From NCBI GenBank assembly GCA_963921825.1, contig OY997591.1, positions 54,475,031 to 54,539,030 of the forward strand: a stretch of DNA of 64,000 nt, read 5' to 3'. Made by a program: the position numbers and the translations under genes. Source of the DNA: Erodium maritimum. Lineage: Eukaryota; Streptophyta; Magnoliopsida; Geraniales; Geraniaceae. Positions 1-11,314 of this stretch are shown here, piece after piece (the first letter of the stretch is position 1; the number at the start of each line of letters is the position of its first letter). The notes under the pieces were generated by a model, which saw nothing but the letters and a program-made list of their open reading frames with translations, was not told the DNA's origin and did no database searches.

Positions 1-1860
1 CAGCTCTTTGGTAGCAGGGAGCCGGACATCCTGACCCTGCCTGCGCACATAGATAGGACTAGACTTGGAGCTGGATCTGGGTTTGGTGCGAAAGCAGGGG
101 CTAGAGGAGTAAAGCGGGGTTTTACTGAAGAACCTTGGGAAGATCAAGAAAGGGCGGGAAAACATTCCCGCATGGAGAATGAAATGGATACAATGCTCTA
201 GGGACTGGCCGTGGGAGGAGTGCCTAGGAAGAGCTTTGCCTCCCTGAGAAGTGGATGATAGCAGGTTCGGTCACATACCGTGCATACATCGTTTAAGCAA
301 GACCTTGAGCAGCCGTTGTCAGCTTCGTTTCAGTAATGGTAGTCCGCCTTTATGGCACCCTATTCAATACCGTCATGGATAATGGTATTGTGAATAGAAT
401 AATGAAATCTTATGTTATTTCCCTGTTCTTCGTGGTCAGAGAGTCTCTGACGCACTTTTACTTGTTATTGCTAATTTGATTTGATGAAATCTACATTTTT
501 AGGTAAAAAAAAAACTTTATTTTTTGAACGTAAACGGGATCAAGATGCATTCAAGCAAAGATGAGATTACAATATAGGACCGAAGTCTTGTGGTCCAGAA
601 TAAGTCTTGGTCCCTCGTAGGGTACCTGGCGCTCTTGGACCCGTAGAACTAGTCTGCTTAGCCTTCACAGACACTATAACAATTGAGATCCCGTTCCACT
701 GTCCCAAAACAAAGGGGAAAGTCGAACTAAAACAACAATCCAACGCATATAAAATCAAACTAATCCAAAGCCCTAGCCAAATCAAACTAAACTGGAAAAC
801 ATTGAAATGCAATTATGATAAATGTTCTTTGATTGCGACTTTCCCGAGACTTCGCAACACCGGCAGTCCCGGGTCTGTGGGTATAGGCCGTAGTCGGACC
901 CTCCCACCCTGCCGGGTCTTCTCATTCTTCCAAAGGAGGCTGTAATGCCTCTGTATGTGGATCCTGGGTTACATCTTCATCCCTCTGCTCCGAACAGATC
1001 TGACAGGGCTCCAATGTGTCGCGGGGCCGCGAAGTTTCTCTCCCCGACTCATCATAGGCCTATGCATCCCCGGACGCCCCTCGGGGTCTCGATGTAGCCT
1101 TCCCAGACTCTAGGTGTGGCATACGACGGGCTGGCCAAGCTGGTGCCTGAGGTACCTCGAGAAGGAGACCCTCTGAGCCTTCGTGCATGTTCTCTGGCGT
1201 GTCCTCCGGTAAGCCCCCGTCCGAAAGAGTAGGTTTTTGTGGGGCTGCGCACGTCGCGAAGAAATACCAAATTTTGAGATCCTGCGGGAGGGAACTGCCG
1301 GGTAGAGTTTCAGATATGAGAGATAGTTGTGGGGGTTATGGTTTGTGGTATTGTTCGGTGTAGAGAGGGAAGAATCTGCCATGATTATGGCGGTGAGGTG
1401 CGGAGAGAATGGTTCCGACGACTTGGTTTTTTCAACCCCAAGGAGAAAGCTTTTTTCAAGCACCCGTAAACTTCTTATCTATTTACTCTACAACAATATT
1501 AATAAAAAAAACTTAAAAAGAAATCTTCATTAGGAAATAAACCATTTCAAATATTTATACCTCGTATCATAGAATAATTCATTTATCATGTCGAGCCCAA
1601 ATATATTTAGGATAACATAATTAATTGTTCAAATCTTCATCATCAAGATAAAACCTTTAAACAATCTATAGATACGGAACCATGTTGGAACAAAATACAA
1701 GAACAATGAACACAAGAGAAGACAATAAGAAATAAACACTTTTTATTTCTTAGACTCCACAACTTGATACATTTCTATTCTATTCTACTCTATTTATAAT
1801 GAAATACAAATGAAGCTCTAAAGATCAAAATAAATTTCAGCCATTACACACTCATTAACA
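1..1860. other. No gene recognised
   Basis: This stretch holds only short open frames with unlike, low-complexity products. Part of it (about 840-1460) is moderately GC-rich and reads on the minus strand as basic, Ser/Arg-rich peptides that match no family I recognise. From about 1490 it becomes AT-rich. It may be degraded TE DNA, but no terminal repeat, A-tail or domain was found. Confidence 0.5.
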
Positions 1861-2866
1861 CACCACTAACACATATATTTTATTGGTTTATGTATGACTT
1901 AAGTGTTTAAGAGATTACTCAAACTCTTGATCACATAGAAAAACCCTAAGGGCTATTCTGCGCAGCCTCCTCCTCCTTCCCCCCCTTCTTCTCCACCATT
2001 GAATCCTCTACCTTCAATTACTCAAAAGCTCTACACACAACCTCGTTGAGGTTACTCTTCTAACCTTTCTAAGGTTCCACCGCCGTCGTCGCCGCCGCCG
2101 CTCCACCGCCAGCCGCCTCCATGGGAATTTCATGCCTCCACCATCGAAGCCCCGACTTCAAGGTTCTTCCACCGCCGCCGCCACTGATTCCCGGACGTCT
2201 CGCAGCCACCGTGGCCCTCATGCCACTCTCCGGGATAAGGGCCCCATGCGTCGTGCCATCTATCGCCGGCATGGGTCCGTTTCCCCGACGGATCCGGGAT
2301 CCGGGAGGAAGGACGATAAGACGGGGTCTGCCTCCACGTCACTCGAAGTCGGGACCCTCTATCTCGAACAAAACGTTGCAGATCGAATCGATGCTCTCGC
2401 CTTCTGCACTACTTCGAAAGAGCAGGGTGAATCAAGACGAAGAATTGACGATACCAGACCGCTCCAATGGCACGGGGCCTAGAAGACCTGGCATCACAGT
2501 TTTGGTACTCTGCTATTTCGATCGTGTGCTAATTTATTTTCCTGTTTTAGGTCGAATAAGTTATTGGTTATTCGCTGTGTTAGGTCGATTAACCGTTTGG
2601 GACTGTGCTAGGTCGAATATGCTTAGGACTTTGGTTTATCATTTCCCTGTAACGTATTTTGAAACGACGGTAGGGAGTTGTCTTGAGTTGTTTCCCACGA
2701 GTTCATGTGGGTTAAAATTATGGGTCCATGAGCGCCAGGCTAGCTACGGTCGGCCCGGACAAATATCTGGAACCCGAGGCGGTCACGCCTCCTTCTATAT
2801 GATTGCCTTTTGGCATTAATGAAATCTCCGGTTACCCGTTTAAAAAAAAAACTCACCACTAACACA
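1861..2866 (+). mobile_element. Non-autonomous retroposon, copy 1
   Basis: This is one of two related same-strand copies. The shared part begins near 1937 with AGAAAAACCCTAAGGGCT, followed by CTGCGCAGCC, a CT-rich tract and a GCC/GCG-rich stretch. It ends near 2851 in an A-tail preceded by GTTACCCGTTT. A 13-bp direct repeat CACCACTAACACA lies at 1861-1873 and 2854-2866 and could be the target-site duplication. If so, about 63 bp of 5' sequence is not shared with copy 2. No reverse transcriptase or endonuclease is present. Three roughly 30-bp units starting TAGGTCGA lie at about 2550-2620, where copy 2 has one. The family resembles a plant L1-derived or SINE-like parasite. The name and mobilising partner are unknown. 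Confidence 0.6.
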
Positions 2867-3047
2867 CAAATAAAGTCCTCATCACCCCACAATTAAGCAC
2901 ACCAATAACCCACTTTTAATGACCCACTAACCCAACAATTAAACTCTTCCACTACCACATTATTTTACCCACATAATAAACTAATTACCTTAATAATATA
3001 ATACTAATAAATATTATAATAAGATTATGCCTAACAAACCAATGTTA

Positions 3048-4037
3048 AGTTCCACCAATACAAGAGAAAACCCTAGGGGCTGCTCTGCGCAGCCTCCTCC
3101 CCTCTTCCCCCCTTCTCCCTTCTTCTCCACCATTGAAGCTTCTGCTTCACATCGCTCCACTACCCTAAGCGGGTTCACCCATTAATGGGTTCAACAGTAC
3201 CCTTTCTAGGGTTTTTTCTCTACAGCATCCTTTTCTTCATCCTTTTGGCCGCCGCCCACCGTTGCAGATCACCGCTGCCCACCTTCGCAGGTCACCGCCG
3301 CCGCCCCTGCTTCCAAAGCTCTCCACTACCCTTCGGGGTCCAATCTACCGTCGCCGTTCCTTTGATCGGAGTCGGTTTTATTTTTTCTTGTCTTTTTTTT
3401 GCAGACGGACTACCTCCGCAGGTCGTCGCCTATCGTTCAATCCGTGCCACAGCCTCTCCCTCGCCTCGCGCTACCGATCATGCATCGCCGGACCGGTCCC
3501 GCTCACGAGCCAATAGCCACCGTGGCCCCCCTGACGTTTTCTGGAATACGGGCTCCATGCGTCGTCTTCCATCTGCAGCGGCCTACCGCCACAGGGTCAC
3601 CCCTCGCCGGCATGAGCCTGCTTCCTAGATGGATCTGGGATCCGGGAGGAGGAACGGGAGTTCGGGACCTATTTCACAGGCACCCAAAATCGGGACCCTC
3701 AACCCCGAACAAGCTTTTGCAGCAGGGAGATCTCGGGAATTCTGCACTAAAGACAAATTCTCTAGTAGGTTTCACTGTTTAAGATCGAATAATCAGTTGG
3801 CTCAATAAGTTTAGGACTTTGGTTTATTATTTTTTTGTAACGTTGGATCGAGGAACTCCTAAGTTTGGATCAGCGAATCAAAGCGGACTATATGTATGGA
3901 ATCATGTGTATCCGACGGGCTACGGCCGGTTGGGACAAAAGCTGGTATCCGGGACTGTTAGGTCCCTCCTTGTAAGCACGATTTTATTGTAATACTACTT
4001 CTTTCCCGTTTCAAAAAAAAAAAGTTTCACCAATACA
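3048..4037 (+). mobile_element. Non-autonomous retroposon, copy 2
   Basis: The second copy of the same family begins at 3063 (AGAGAAAACCCTAGGGG) and ends in an A-tail at about 4013-4023. It is bounded by a 15-bp target-site duplication, AGTTCCACCAATACA at 3048-3062 and AGTTTCACCAATACA at 4023-4037, with one mismatch. It shares with copy 1 the CTGCGCAGCCTCCTCC leader, the GGATCTGGGATCCGGGAGGA-like segment and the TTAGGACTTTGGTTTAT segment near the 3' end. There is no protein domain. The long TSD plus A-tail point to LINE-type target-primed insertion, so an L1 in the genome probably supplies the enzymes. Confidence 0.72.
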
Positions 4038-4652
4038 TTTGCAAAACTATAATCCAAACATACACGTGAATTTGCAAAATCTTATATTGATTGGTCTGTA
4101 TTGAACTAGACAATCCAAAAATCTGCCTACAGTTAATAAATATGTATCGAAAAGGACATGTTTATAAAAGAAAATGCGATTCTTATGGAGCCCTATTTAA
4201 CCACACATATTTAACTAGTTTTCTGGTGAATGGTACAAAATTACCAAAACTCCCTACATGGAATAAACCAACCCCTTTCCTCAAATAACTAATGTTGAAT
4301 AAGATGACATCTGTAATAAATGAATAATAACTAAGTTGAGATTTTTTTTCTACAAATATAAGATTCAAATATTAAGTTTGTTAAAAAAAAGAAATTAAGA
4401 GTGATTTAATAGAGAAATACAACGAAGCAAGTAAGTTGAAAACCCAAACCCATGTGTGGAAAGAAAAAAAAGAAAAGAAAGGACGCTCGTGAAAACATTA
4501 CTTGCTACAACGTAGACTCCAACCATCCGTCACCTTTTTCTCCTAGCAACGAGCCCCACGCGCCGCCGCAGCGCGTAAAGGTCTTAGTTAGTTAGTTAAG
4601 ACTCCTAAGACAAGGGTACTATCGTATTTCTGCTGTTGGTTCCAAATACAAA
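4038..4652. other. ERF upstream region
   Basis: This AT-rich, non-coding DNA lies between the retroposon and the ERF gene. Near 4555-4575 a short GC-rich patch (CACGCGCCGCCGCAGCGCG) stands out. No TE ends were found here, so it probably contains the gene's own promoter. Confidence 0.4.
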
Positions 4653-4670
4653 TATAAATGCGATATAAAG
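4653..4670 (+). promoter_or_regulatory. Paired TATA boxes of the ERF gene
   Basis: TATAAAT (4653-4659) and TATAAAG (4664-4670) stand just before the ERF reading frame. If either is used, transcription would begin near 4685-4700. The ATG at 4658 would then lie upstream of the transcript, and the ATGs at 4697 or 4703 would be the real starts. This is inference from spacing only. Confidence 0.4.
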
Positions 4671-5236
4671 CATCTCGTCCTAGTTCACCGGTTCCAATGT
4701 TAATGGAGCAACCACCATGCACCGGCGGAGACGATCCTATCCCGGCCGGTTTCCACCGCAAACCGGGTGGCACGCGACACGCGGTGTACAGGGGCGTGAG
4801 GAAGCGGCGGTGGGGCAAATGGGTGTCGGAGATACGCGAGCCGCGCAAGAAGTCGCGCATATGGCTCGGCTCCTTCCCGGTCCCGGAAATGGCGGCCAAG
4901 GCGTACGACGTCGCAGCTTACTGCCTCAAAGGACGTAAGGCGCAGCTGAATTTCCCCGACGAGGTGGACCAGCTGCCCAGGCCCTGCACGTGCGCGCCTC
5001 GTGACATCCAGGCGGCCGCGGCCACGGCGGCTAATGCGGTGGCGCTGTCCCTGTCGGCCAAGAATAGTGCCAGCTTGTCCGCCGCCGGAGACGACGACTT
5101 TTGGGGCGAGATTGAGTTGCCGGAGCTGAATGGTTGCAGCTGGAGTACTAGCGGCTGGACGCTCCCCGCCGCCGGCGAAGTGGCGTGGCCGGCCGAGGGG
5201 GATGCTCCTGCTCCGCATTTCACGGCATGTCTTTAA
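4658..5236 (+). CDS. AP2/ERF transcription factor, DREB subfamily group III (ERF021-like)
   Basis: This is a nuclear DNA-binding regulator of the plant AP2/ERF superfamily. One AP2 domain spans residues ~43-100 of the longest frame (192 aa). It starts [12 protein letters not shown] and contains [32 protein letters not shown] and LNFP. Val56 and Glu61 occupy domain positions 14 and 19, the pair typical of DREB proteins that read DRE/CRT elements (A/GCCGAC). [19 protein letters not shown] also supplies a basic nuclear-localisation stretch. The C-terminus is acidic, with [13 protein letters not shown] resembling the short EI(V/I)ELP motif of group III members. The single exon and size are normal for the family. 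Three in-frame ATGs exist (4658, 4697, 4703); spacing from the TATA boxes and the natural MEQPP start favour the later two. The coding region is far more GC-rich than its surroundings. The frame is intact, and the target genes are unknown. Confidence 0.93.
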   Translation: MRYKASRPSSPVPMLMEQPPCTGGDDPIPAGFHRKPGGTRHAVYRGVRKRRWGKWVSEIREPRKKSRIWLGSFPVPEMAAKAYDVAAYCLKGRKAQLNFPDEVDQLPRPCTCAPRDIQAAAATAANAVALSLSAKNSASLSAAGDDDFWGEIELPELNGCSWSTSGWTLPAAGEVAWPAEGDAPAPHFTACL

Positions 5237-5797
5237 TGTCTATGTGTAAGTAATTTGTCTCCAAGTAATAATGCGTGATTATTATATACTTCATGTAGAG
5301 TCATTTGTTCATCAGATACTAAAAAATATATGTGCTTTTTATTAAAAATAAAAATACTTGCTTCGTTGTGTATAAAATATAGTATTAATTCAACACGATT
5401 TTCTTGTGACATTACCAAATTACTTCTTTTTATATTAACTCTTCACCATTTCATTTTGTTTACAAAACTACCTCGTTTATTATAAAATTCTAAAAATAAT
5501 AAAATTAAGTTTTCATCAATTTCATACATAAAATTAGTTGACCTGATAATCGATTAACCTGAAGAGTACCTAACATGTTTAGGGTCTATGGATTGTTTTC
5601 TTTGATACATTACAAATATATACCTAAAGGATTGGTTTCAAAAATAATACATTCATTCAACAGAGTAATTAAACATATAGTCATTCCTTAATAGAAGGAA
5701 AAGCTAGCTTATACATAGGCATTTCAAGTATCATCTTGGTGTAATTAAGTAAGTTTATATGTTATTGTAAACAAAAGAAAATATTTGAAAGATGTGG
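5237..5797. other. ERF 3' flank
   Basis: This AT-rich non-coding stretch has several AATAAA-like A/T clusters (for example near 5338-5355) that could serve in polyadenylation of the ERF transcript. No other gene or TE end was seen. Confidence 0.4.
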
Positions 5798-6761
5798 AAC
5801 CACTGCATAGGCGGACTTACATGTGATCCGGGGGCACGTGCGCCCCTCAACTTTTCAAAAACACCTCATTTGTTACTGTTTTATTTGGAAAATTTAACTG
5901 TGGCCCCCTTCAATTTAAAAAAAAAACTAATATTGACTATATATTTTACTTCAAAACTCCAATTGTGTATCTTCTTAAAATTATTATTTATTTATTTCTT
6001 AATCACAAATTATCTAAATAAATATTTAGGATCTTTTGGATTAAGTTTTTATATATTTCTTATTATGTTTCCTAATTGTTTTACCCTTTTACTTTTTTTT
6101 ATTGAGATATTTTACCTTTTATTGGTTTTAATTTTATACCTCTAATTATAACTAGTTTAGAAAAATTTATTCTTATTTATTACATTGATTAGAATTTGGA
6201 GATTACATCGATTTAAGTAATGAGTTTGACTATTTTTAAAATTAATATAATAAAGAGAGATGTTACAATTATTCTTTCCTAATTTCAATTATTTTTATTT
6301 CTTAATTGTTTTTTATTTAGATTTCTTAATTTTGGCTAGTCTACAAAATATATTTTTATTTAAATTATTTATGCTTTGAGATTGTCATAAATTTGAGCTT
6401 TGAAGTAGTTCTTTACAAAATTACTATAATCGTAGATAAGACATTTCAAAAGATATATAGTATAATAAAAAATTATCGTAACTGAAGAGAGAGTATTTTA
6501 AGCTATAAATACTATCAAAACTCGGTTGAAAAATCAAATGGGAGACAAATAGATGAATGATAGTATGATCGTATAAAACGAAAAATAAATTTTTCATTGT
6601 ATGAAATTGTTTAAAATATCTTCAAAATATGAAATAATAAGTAGTCATTTATTAATTTAACGCAACAATTTTTTTAATATTAGTTATATTATTTTGCTGT
6701 TATTCGTTATTTGAAAGGAAAAAAAACCGCTAGAAAAACTGGATCCGCCACTGAACCACTG
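5798..6761. mobile_element. Non-autonomous hAT-type DNA transposon
   Basis: An exact 8-bp target-site duplication AACCACTG (5798-5805 and 6754-6761) brackets a 948-bp AT-rich element. Its ends are CATAGGCGGACTTACA on the left and, read inward on the other strand, CAGTGGCGGATCCAGT on the right. The 8-bp TSD and the (T/A)GGCGGA terminal core are characteristic of hAT elements. No transposase is encoded. Mobility would depend on an autonomous hAT elsewhere. It lies about 570 bp downstream of the ERF stop codon. Confidence 0.88.
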
Positions 6762-7620
6762 TCACTTCAAATGTTGATGATCTTTCATTAAAATATATAT
6801 TATTGATTTGATCTATTACAACGTGTAAAGCCCCCACGAAGAAGAAATGGCCAATCCTGCCACAATATTGATTAATTAATTGAATCCTAATCTATGTTTA
6901 ACAAAATTATAATTGTTAGATGGGAAAGGGTCCCGCTAGATTAATTTCATGTTATCACATGTCAATATACTTTGTGTTTTGACATGGTAGCTCTTTCTTT
7001 TAAAGGCTGCTTTTCAACGTGTATACGTATTGAACAGATTAAGCAGCATTAATTGTTGTTTAGTTGAAACATTAATTAGTTCTTTACACAAATACTTGTT
7101 GTAGAAGGTGACAGTGATTTGGTCTTTTAATGTTATCTATTAACGTGTAATAAAATGATCCTCAAAATACAAACAACTATATAGCTAGGTAAGCTAGTAG
7201 TTGCGGTTATCCATGTCTCACTATAGGCTTCAAGTCAACCAATCGACCTTTTTCTTTTCTTCAACCAAATTTCATCGTCTGGGACTTTATACTTGTAAGT
7301 AGTTAAAATGAACTTTTATTAACTACCATTGTTTCTGTGACGTGGTAAGTTTATCGACCACAGAGCTGAACCATTTATTATATAGCGTCAATAAGTAATG
7401 TTTGATCAAAGATATTTTAGCACCGTACTTGACTTGTTAAAACTAATTGTGGCTGAATCCAAATTAAATGGAACATGAATGGAGGTAATCCTAATATCCA
7501 AAAATAGATCGTGACGTTGAGATGGTTAAGTTTGGGACCTTGTATGGGTTTAATTTGTGCATGTGTATGATTACATCATTATTAAGAACCGAGACGTGTA
7601 ATTTAGAAGATAACATAACC
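6762..7620. other. AT-rich intergenic DNA
   Basis: No open frame, terminal repeat or recognisable regulatory cluster was found between the hAT and Harbinger elements. Confidence 0.5.
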
Positions 7621-9865
7621 TAAAAGCATCCACAGTCGGAGGCGTTATGACGCTGGCAGGGAGAAAACGCCGGCGAGGAGCTGGCGGGTAGGTAGCCGGG
7701 AGCTGACGGGGGCGTCGCTGGCGAGGACGGCTGGCGATGAGCTTCTCGCTGGCAGTTCACGCCGGCGGCAACGGCTATATTATCCACCAAAATCTAATTG
7801 TCCAATAGAATACCTTTGATCCTTTTTAATTTTACTTTAAAATAACACACACCAATATTATCCAAAAAAATCTAAATGTCCAGTAGAAGAACATTGATCC
7901 TCGTTTTTTATGTTAAACTAACACACACCATATCTACAACATTTATGTCTAAACCAACCATAATCCTTATAAAAACCTACCCTTACAAACTAAAAATCAC
8001 AAACTCTCTACTCTCACTATTCATTCTTCTCACAAATCATCGTCCCGGCCCGCATTCTTGTTCGTCCGTCATTATAGCCAACCAACCCGACGATGTTGAT
8101 TTCAATTCCATTTTGGACGAGATGCTCGAAGACTGTATGTCCACCGACGGGGGTTCTTAGAAGACGCTTTGGTCGATTCTCCACCCCGGAAGCGAAAATA
8201 CATTTCACGTGACCGGGTAGCCGCAAACGAACGGTTAATGAAGGACCACTTCAACACCAACCCTGTGTACACCGAGGTGCATTTTCGGCGTCGGTTCAGA
8301 ATGCCAAAGGCTGTGTTCCTCCGTATCGTACAAGCATTGGAGCAGCACGATAATTACTTCAAGGAAAGGTTAGATGCATTGGGTCAAGTTTCATTTTCTC
8401 CTTATCAGAAATGTACTGCCGCCATTAGGCAGTTATATTACGGAATTGCAACTGATGGGTTGGACGAGTACTTGAAGATAGGGGAAACAACGTCTTTGGA
8501 ATGTTTGCGAACATTTTGCAGTGGAATCAATAGAGTATTTGGTCCTACATACCGGCGTAAGCCTACACAGGCTGATATGGACCACATTTTTGCGGTTAAT
8601 GAAGCGCGAGGGTTCCCGGGCATGCTTGGAAGTCTTGACTGCATGCACTGGGAGTGGAAGAATTGCCCAAAGGCCCTTCGAGGAGCACATTCCCGGAGGG
8701 ACCATGGTAATCGACCAATCGTTGTCCTCGAGGCGGTTGCTACTCGCGACTTATGGATTTGGCACTCGTTCTTCGGCATGGCGGGCTCGAACAACGATTT
8801 GACGGTGCTCAACCATTCCAGACTATTCGCGGACGTTATCAACTGTTGACAACCACCGGTTGAATACACGATAAATGGTAACCAGTACACACTCCCGTAT
8901 TATCTTGTCGATGGCATATACCCTTCGTGGCCATTGTTCGTGAAAACAATTCCATTACCTCAAACTCCAAAACAGAAAAAGTATGCTGAAGTCCAAGAAG
9001 CGTGCAGGAAGGATGTGGAACAAGCTTTCGGTGTACTCCAAGCTTGGTTTCACATTATCAAACAACCGAGCCGCTTGTGGGCTCCCAAGTCCATCGGTTT
9101 GGTCGTGAATGTGTGCATTATACTGCACAATATGATAGTTGAGGCTGAACGTCATACGTACAACGGGTACCTTGAACAAACAGAAGAAGGTGGTCCAAGT
9201 CAACCACATATTGCACGAGGAGGCTTCGTCCCGACCAATGTCATACTTGGAAACACTGCGAGGATGCAAAATGAACGGATATATTACTAGTTGAAGGACG
9301 ATCTCGTCGAACACATCTGGAATACATTTGGAGACGCCTAGCTGCTATTATCGTTTATTAGGTTTTAAGTTCAGTTCTAGGTCATTCAGTTGTTGTTCGC
9401 CTTGTCTCAATAGCTTCTTCTTCTACTCATCTGTTGTACCCTTATCTGTGATGTTTATGCTTATTGGTATCCTTTTATTTTGTCGGCCGTTCCTTTTTTT
9501 TCTATACCGTTTGGTGTGATGACCACTTTTTTTCAAGTTGTAAATGTTAACTCCGGAACTTGTGTTTCCCGCCATTATAATCGTCTTCTCGGGCAAGGCA
9601 AAGCTGTTTGATCGAGCTTTGATCGAACTTGAACTTGACTCGATCAATACTTGTTGTTTTTACATTTAATATTTAAATGCTACATAAAACAATACATTAA
9701 AAAATCATTTTTCCCCATCTCGCCGGCGACTCCCCGCCGGCAACAAAAACGCCACTGCAAAGCTCGCTGGCGGTGAGCTCGCTGGGAAAGGAAAAAACAA
9801 TATTTTAGTCATTCCCGCCAACGCCATCTCGCCAACTGTCGACGAGATGATTGTGGATGCTCTAA
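7621..9865 (+). mobile_element. PIF/Harbinger transposon with TAA target duplications
   Basis: The element is 2239 bp (7624-9862), flanked by TAA at 7621-7623 and 9863-9865, the 3-bp target preferred by PIF/Harbinger. Terminal inverted repeats are AAGCATCCACAGTC on the left and GAGCATCCACAATC on the right strand. Both subterminal zones are rich in GCCGGCGAG/CTGGCG motifs, likely transposase sites. The interior carries a DDE transposase frame but no separate SANT/Myb ORF1, so that partner would have to act in trans. This is the best preserved DNA transposon of the window. Confidence 0.9.
8169..9341 (+). pseudogene. Harbinger DDE transposase (HARBI1/ALP1-like), two in-frame stops
   Basis: The protein belongs to the PIF/Harbinger nuclease family, which cuts and pastes the element. 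A helix-turn-helix-like segment (FRRRFRMPKAVFLRIVQALE) is followed by the nuclease. Catalytic residues are visible: the first Asp in GSLDCMHWEWKNC, the second in SNNDLTVLNHSRLF, and the Glu in RKDVEQAFGVLQ. The frame ends with a DDLVEHIW tail. It is interrupted by TGA at 8847-8849, between ...LFADVINC and QPPVEYTINGNQY, and by TAG at 9288-9290 just before LKDDLVEHIW; the reading frame is otherwise kept. An acidic N-terminal stretch (DDVDFNSILDEMLED, from about 8090) lies in another frame, so the N-terminus is probably shifted too and no good ATG begins this frame. The element is recently inactive rather than ancient. Confidence 0.88.
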
Positions 9866-10250
9866 GTTCATTCAAACAAGGAACTGATATGCAGATGAAG
9901 ATCCCTTAAGGTCTCAAGTTTGCGTTTCAAGTCAAATATGGCATTTCGAGTTGTGAATTATTTATGGTTTTGTGTTTCAAACTTCAAAGCATACGTTCAT
10001 ATTTTTATACTTGATGAATCATAATTGTCTTTTGGTTAGAGATAGGTTCGCATCTTCGCATTGATGAATATCCATATATATATATTCGGGATAGGAGTTG
10101 TGTATCGAATGAAGAAATAGAGGAGGCACCAACAGTCTTTATTAGTTTCAATGTTCTTTCACCAACCAAATCTATAGGGGCACACACATCAAGCGAATTT
10201 TTCATCGTATTCATAAACCACGAATCATAATATCGTGTGTCGCGATTCGT
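9866..10250. other. Unassigned AT-rich stretch
   Basis: No gene is seen. The left part of the following Harbinger relative may begin here, but I could not fix its terminal repeat. Confidence 0.35.
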
Positions 10251-11000
10251 GGTTCGCGAACTGTGTGTCGCCGATGCCCAATCACGTGCCACCACGTGGT
10301 GGGTAAAGAGAAAAATATGACTGTTGGCCACATTCCAATTCCAACGGTTTTTTTGAATCAAAATAATAATTTTAAAATACAACCCCCCTATAAATACCCA
10401 TCACACCATTCATCAAACCACCAATATTTTTTTTCTTTCAAAACTCTCCTTTTTCTCTCCAATTTTCCACATTTATATCGATAAAAATGTACGATGACGA
10501 GGCTCAAACGAGGGAGGAGGTCGAAGCTAAACGTCATAAGGTCGAAGCCGAACTTCGTGCTTGGGAGCAACGACTCTGACGGAGGACCGACAGAATGATA
10601 CAGAGAGCAATGACACAAATCAACACATGATGAGACCCAACGACAACTCCAACATGACCTTATTGAGCACATATGTAGTCGGTTTGAAGCAACTTACCAT
10701 GGCTCAGACGACGACGACGACGAGTACTGAGATGAGTTAATAAATTTGATGTACCAAAAGCATTGAATTTTGATGTACTATTCGGGGAGTAATGAAATTT
10801 CAAGTTTAATTATCTATTTTAGTTAATTAATTTTATTTATTTATTAGTTTTTCATTTTAATTAATTAATTAATTATATCAAATTTTCCAAATTTATTTAG
10901 TATTTAATGTTTTAAATCTGAATTTAATTAATTCAGTAAAAACATAATTAATTATCCAGTCAGCATCTATTCAACACTTCTATAAACCATGATCCCCTTG
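10250..11000 (+). mobile_element. Internally deleted PIF/Harbinger derivative
   Basis: A TATA box (TATAAATA, 10389-10396) and leader precede an ATG at 10487 that opens a charged 30-codon N-terminus (TREEVEAKRHKVEAELRAWE) ending in TGA at 10577-10579. After a short linker, 10632-10730 reads as the transposase C-terminus (RQLQHDLIEHI, then a run of Asp and a TGA). The whole central nuclease is missing. The same N-terminus, C-terminus and AT-rich 3' tail (ending CAGTCAGCAT) recur in the copy at about 56.0 and 61.9-62.2 kb, which confirms that the halves belong to one family. Ends are approximate because the terminal repeats were not identified. Confidence 0.7.
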
Positions 11001-11314
11001 ATGTGGAACTCTCTCAGTTTCAGGGGTTCACATCACAAATCATCCTAGTCACCACATGAATCCTGATTTATGATCTCTTATATGTGATCCTCTTGATGTA
11101 TATGCTTTAAGAGTATTCTTAGTGGACGAGACCGATTCAAGTCTCTTCAATGTTTAATTGACTCTAAGTTTTTCTCTCCTTAATTTGGAGTCGAATGGAA
11201 CTAGAGTGGCATAGTGGTAAAAAAATGATTCTGATCTATCTTCCCTAAAACATGTATAAATTATTAAAATCTTATTAGATAGAAAAACATTCATTTTAAC
11301 AAAGCGGATATATT

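Noticed and set aside
607-945. 112-codon plus-strand frame and its minus-strand partner
   Set aside because: No domain, no homologous neighbours and composition like random sequence.
4700-5223. Long antisense frames opposite the ERF gene
   Set aside because: They mirror the GC-rich sense codons and have no family features.
8017-8226. Minus-strand frame over the transposase N-terminus
   Set aside because: It is a shadow of the plus-strand acidic region, with no independent support.
11200-11235. TGGCATAGTGG resembling a Pol III A box, a possible SINE or tRNA gene
   Set aside because: No B box (GGTTCGANNCC), no cloverleaf and no A-tail follow at the right distance.
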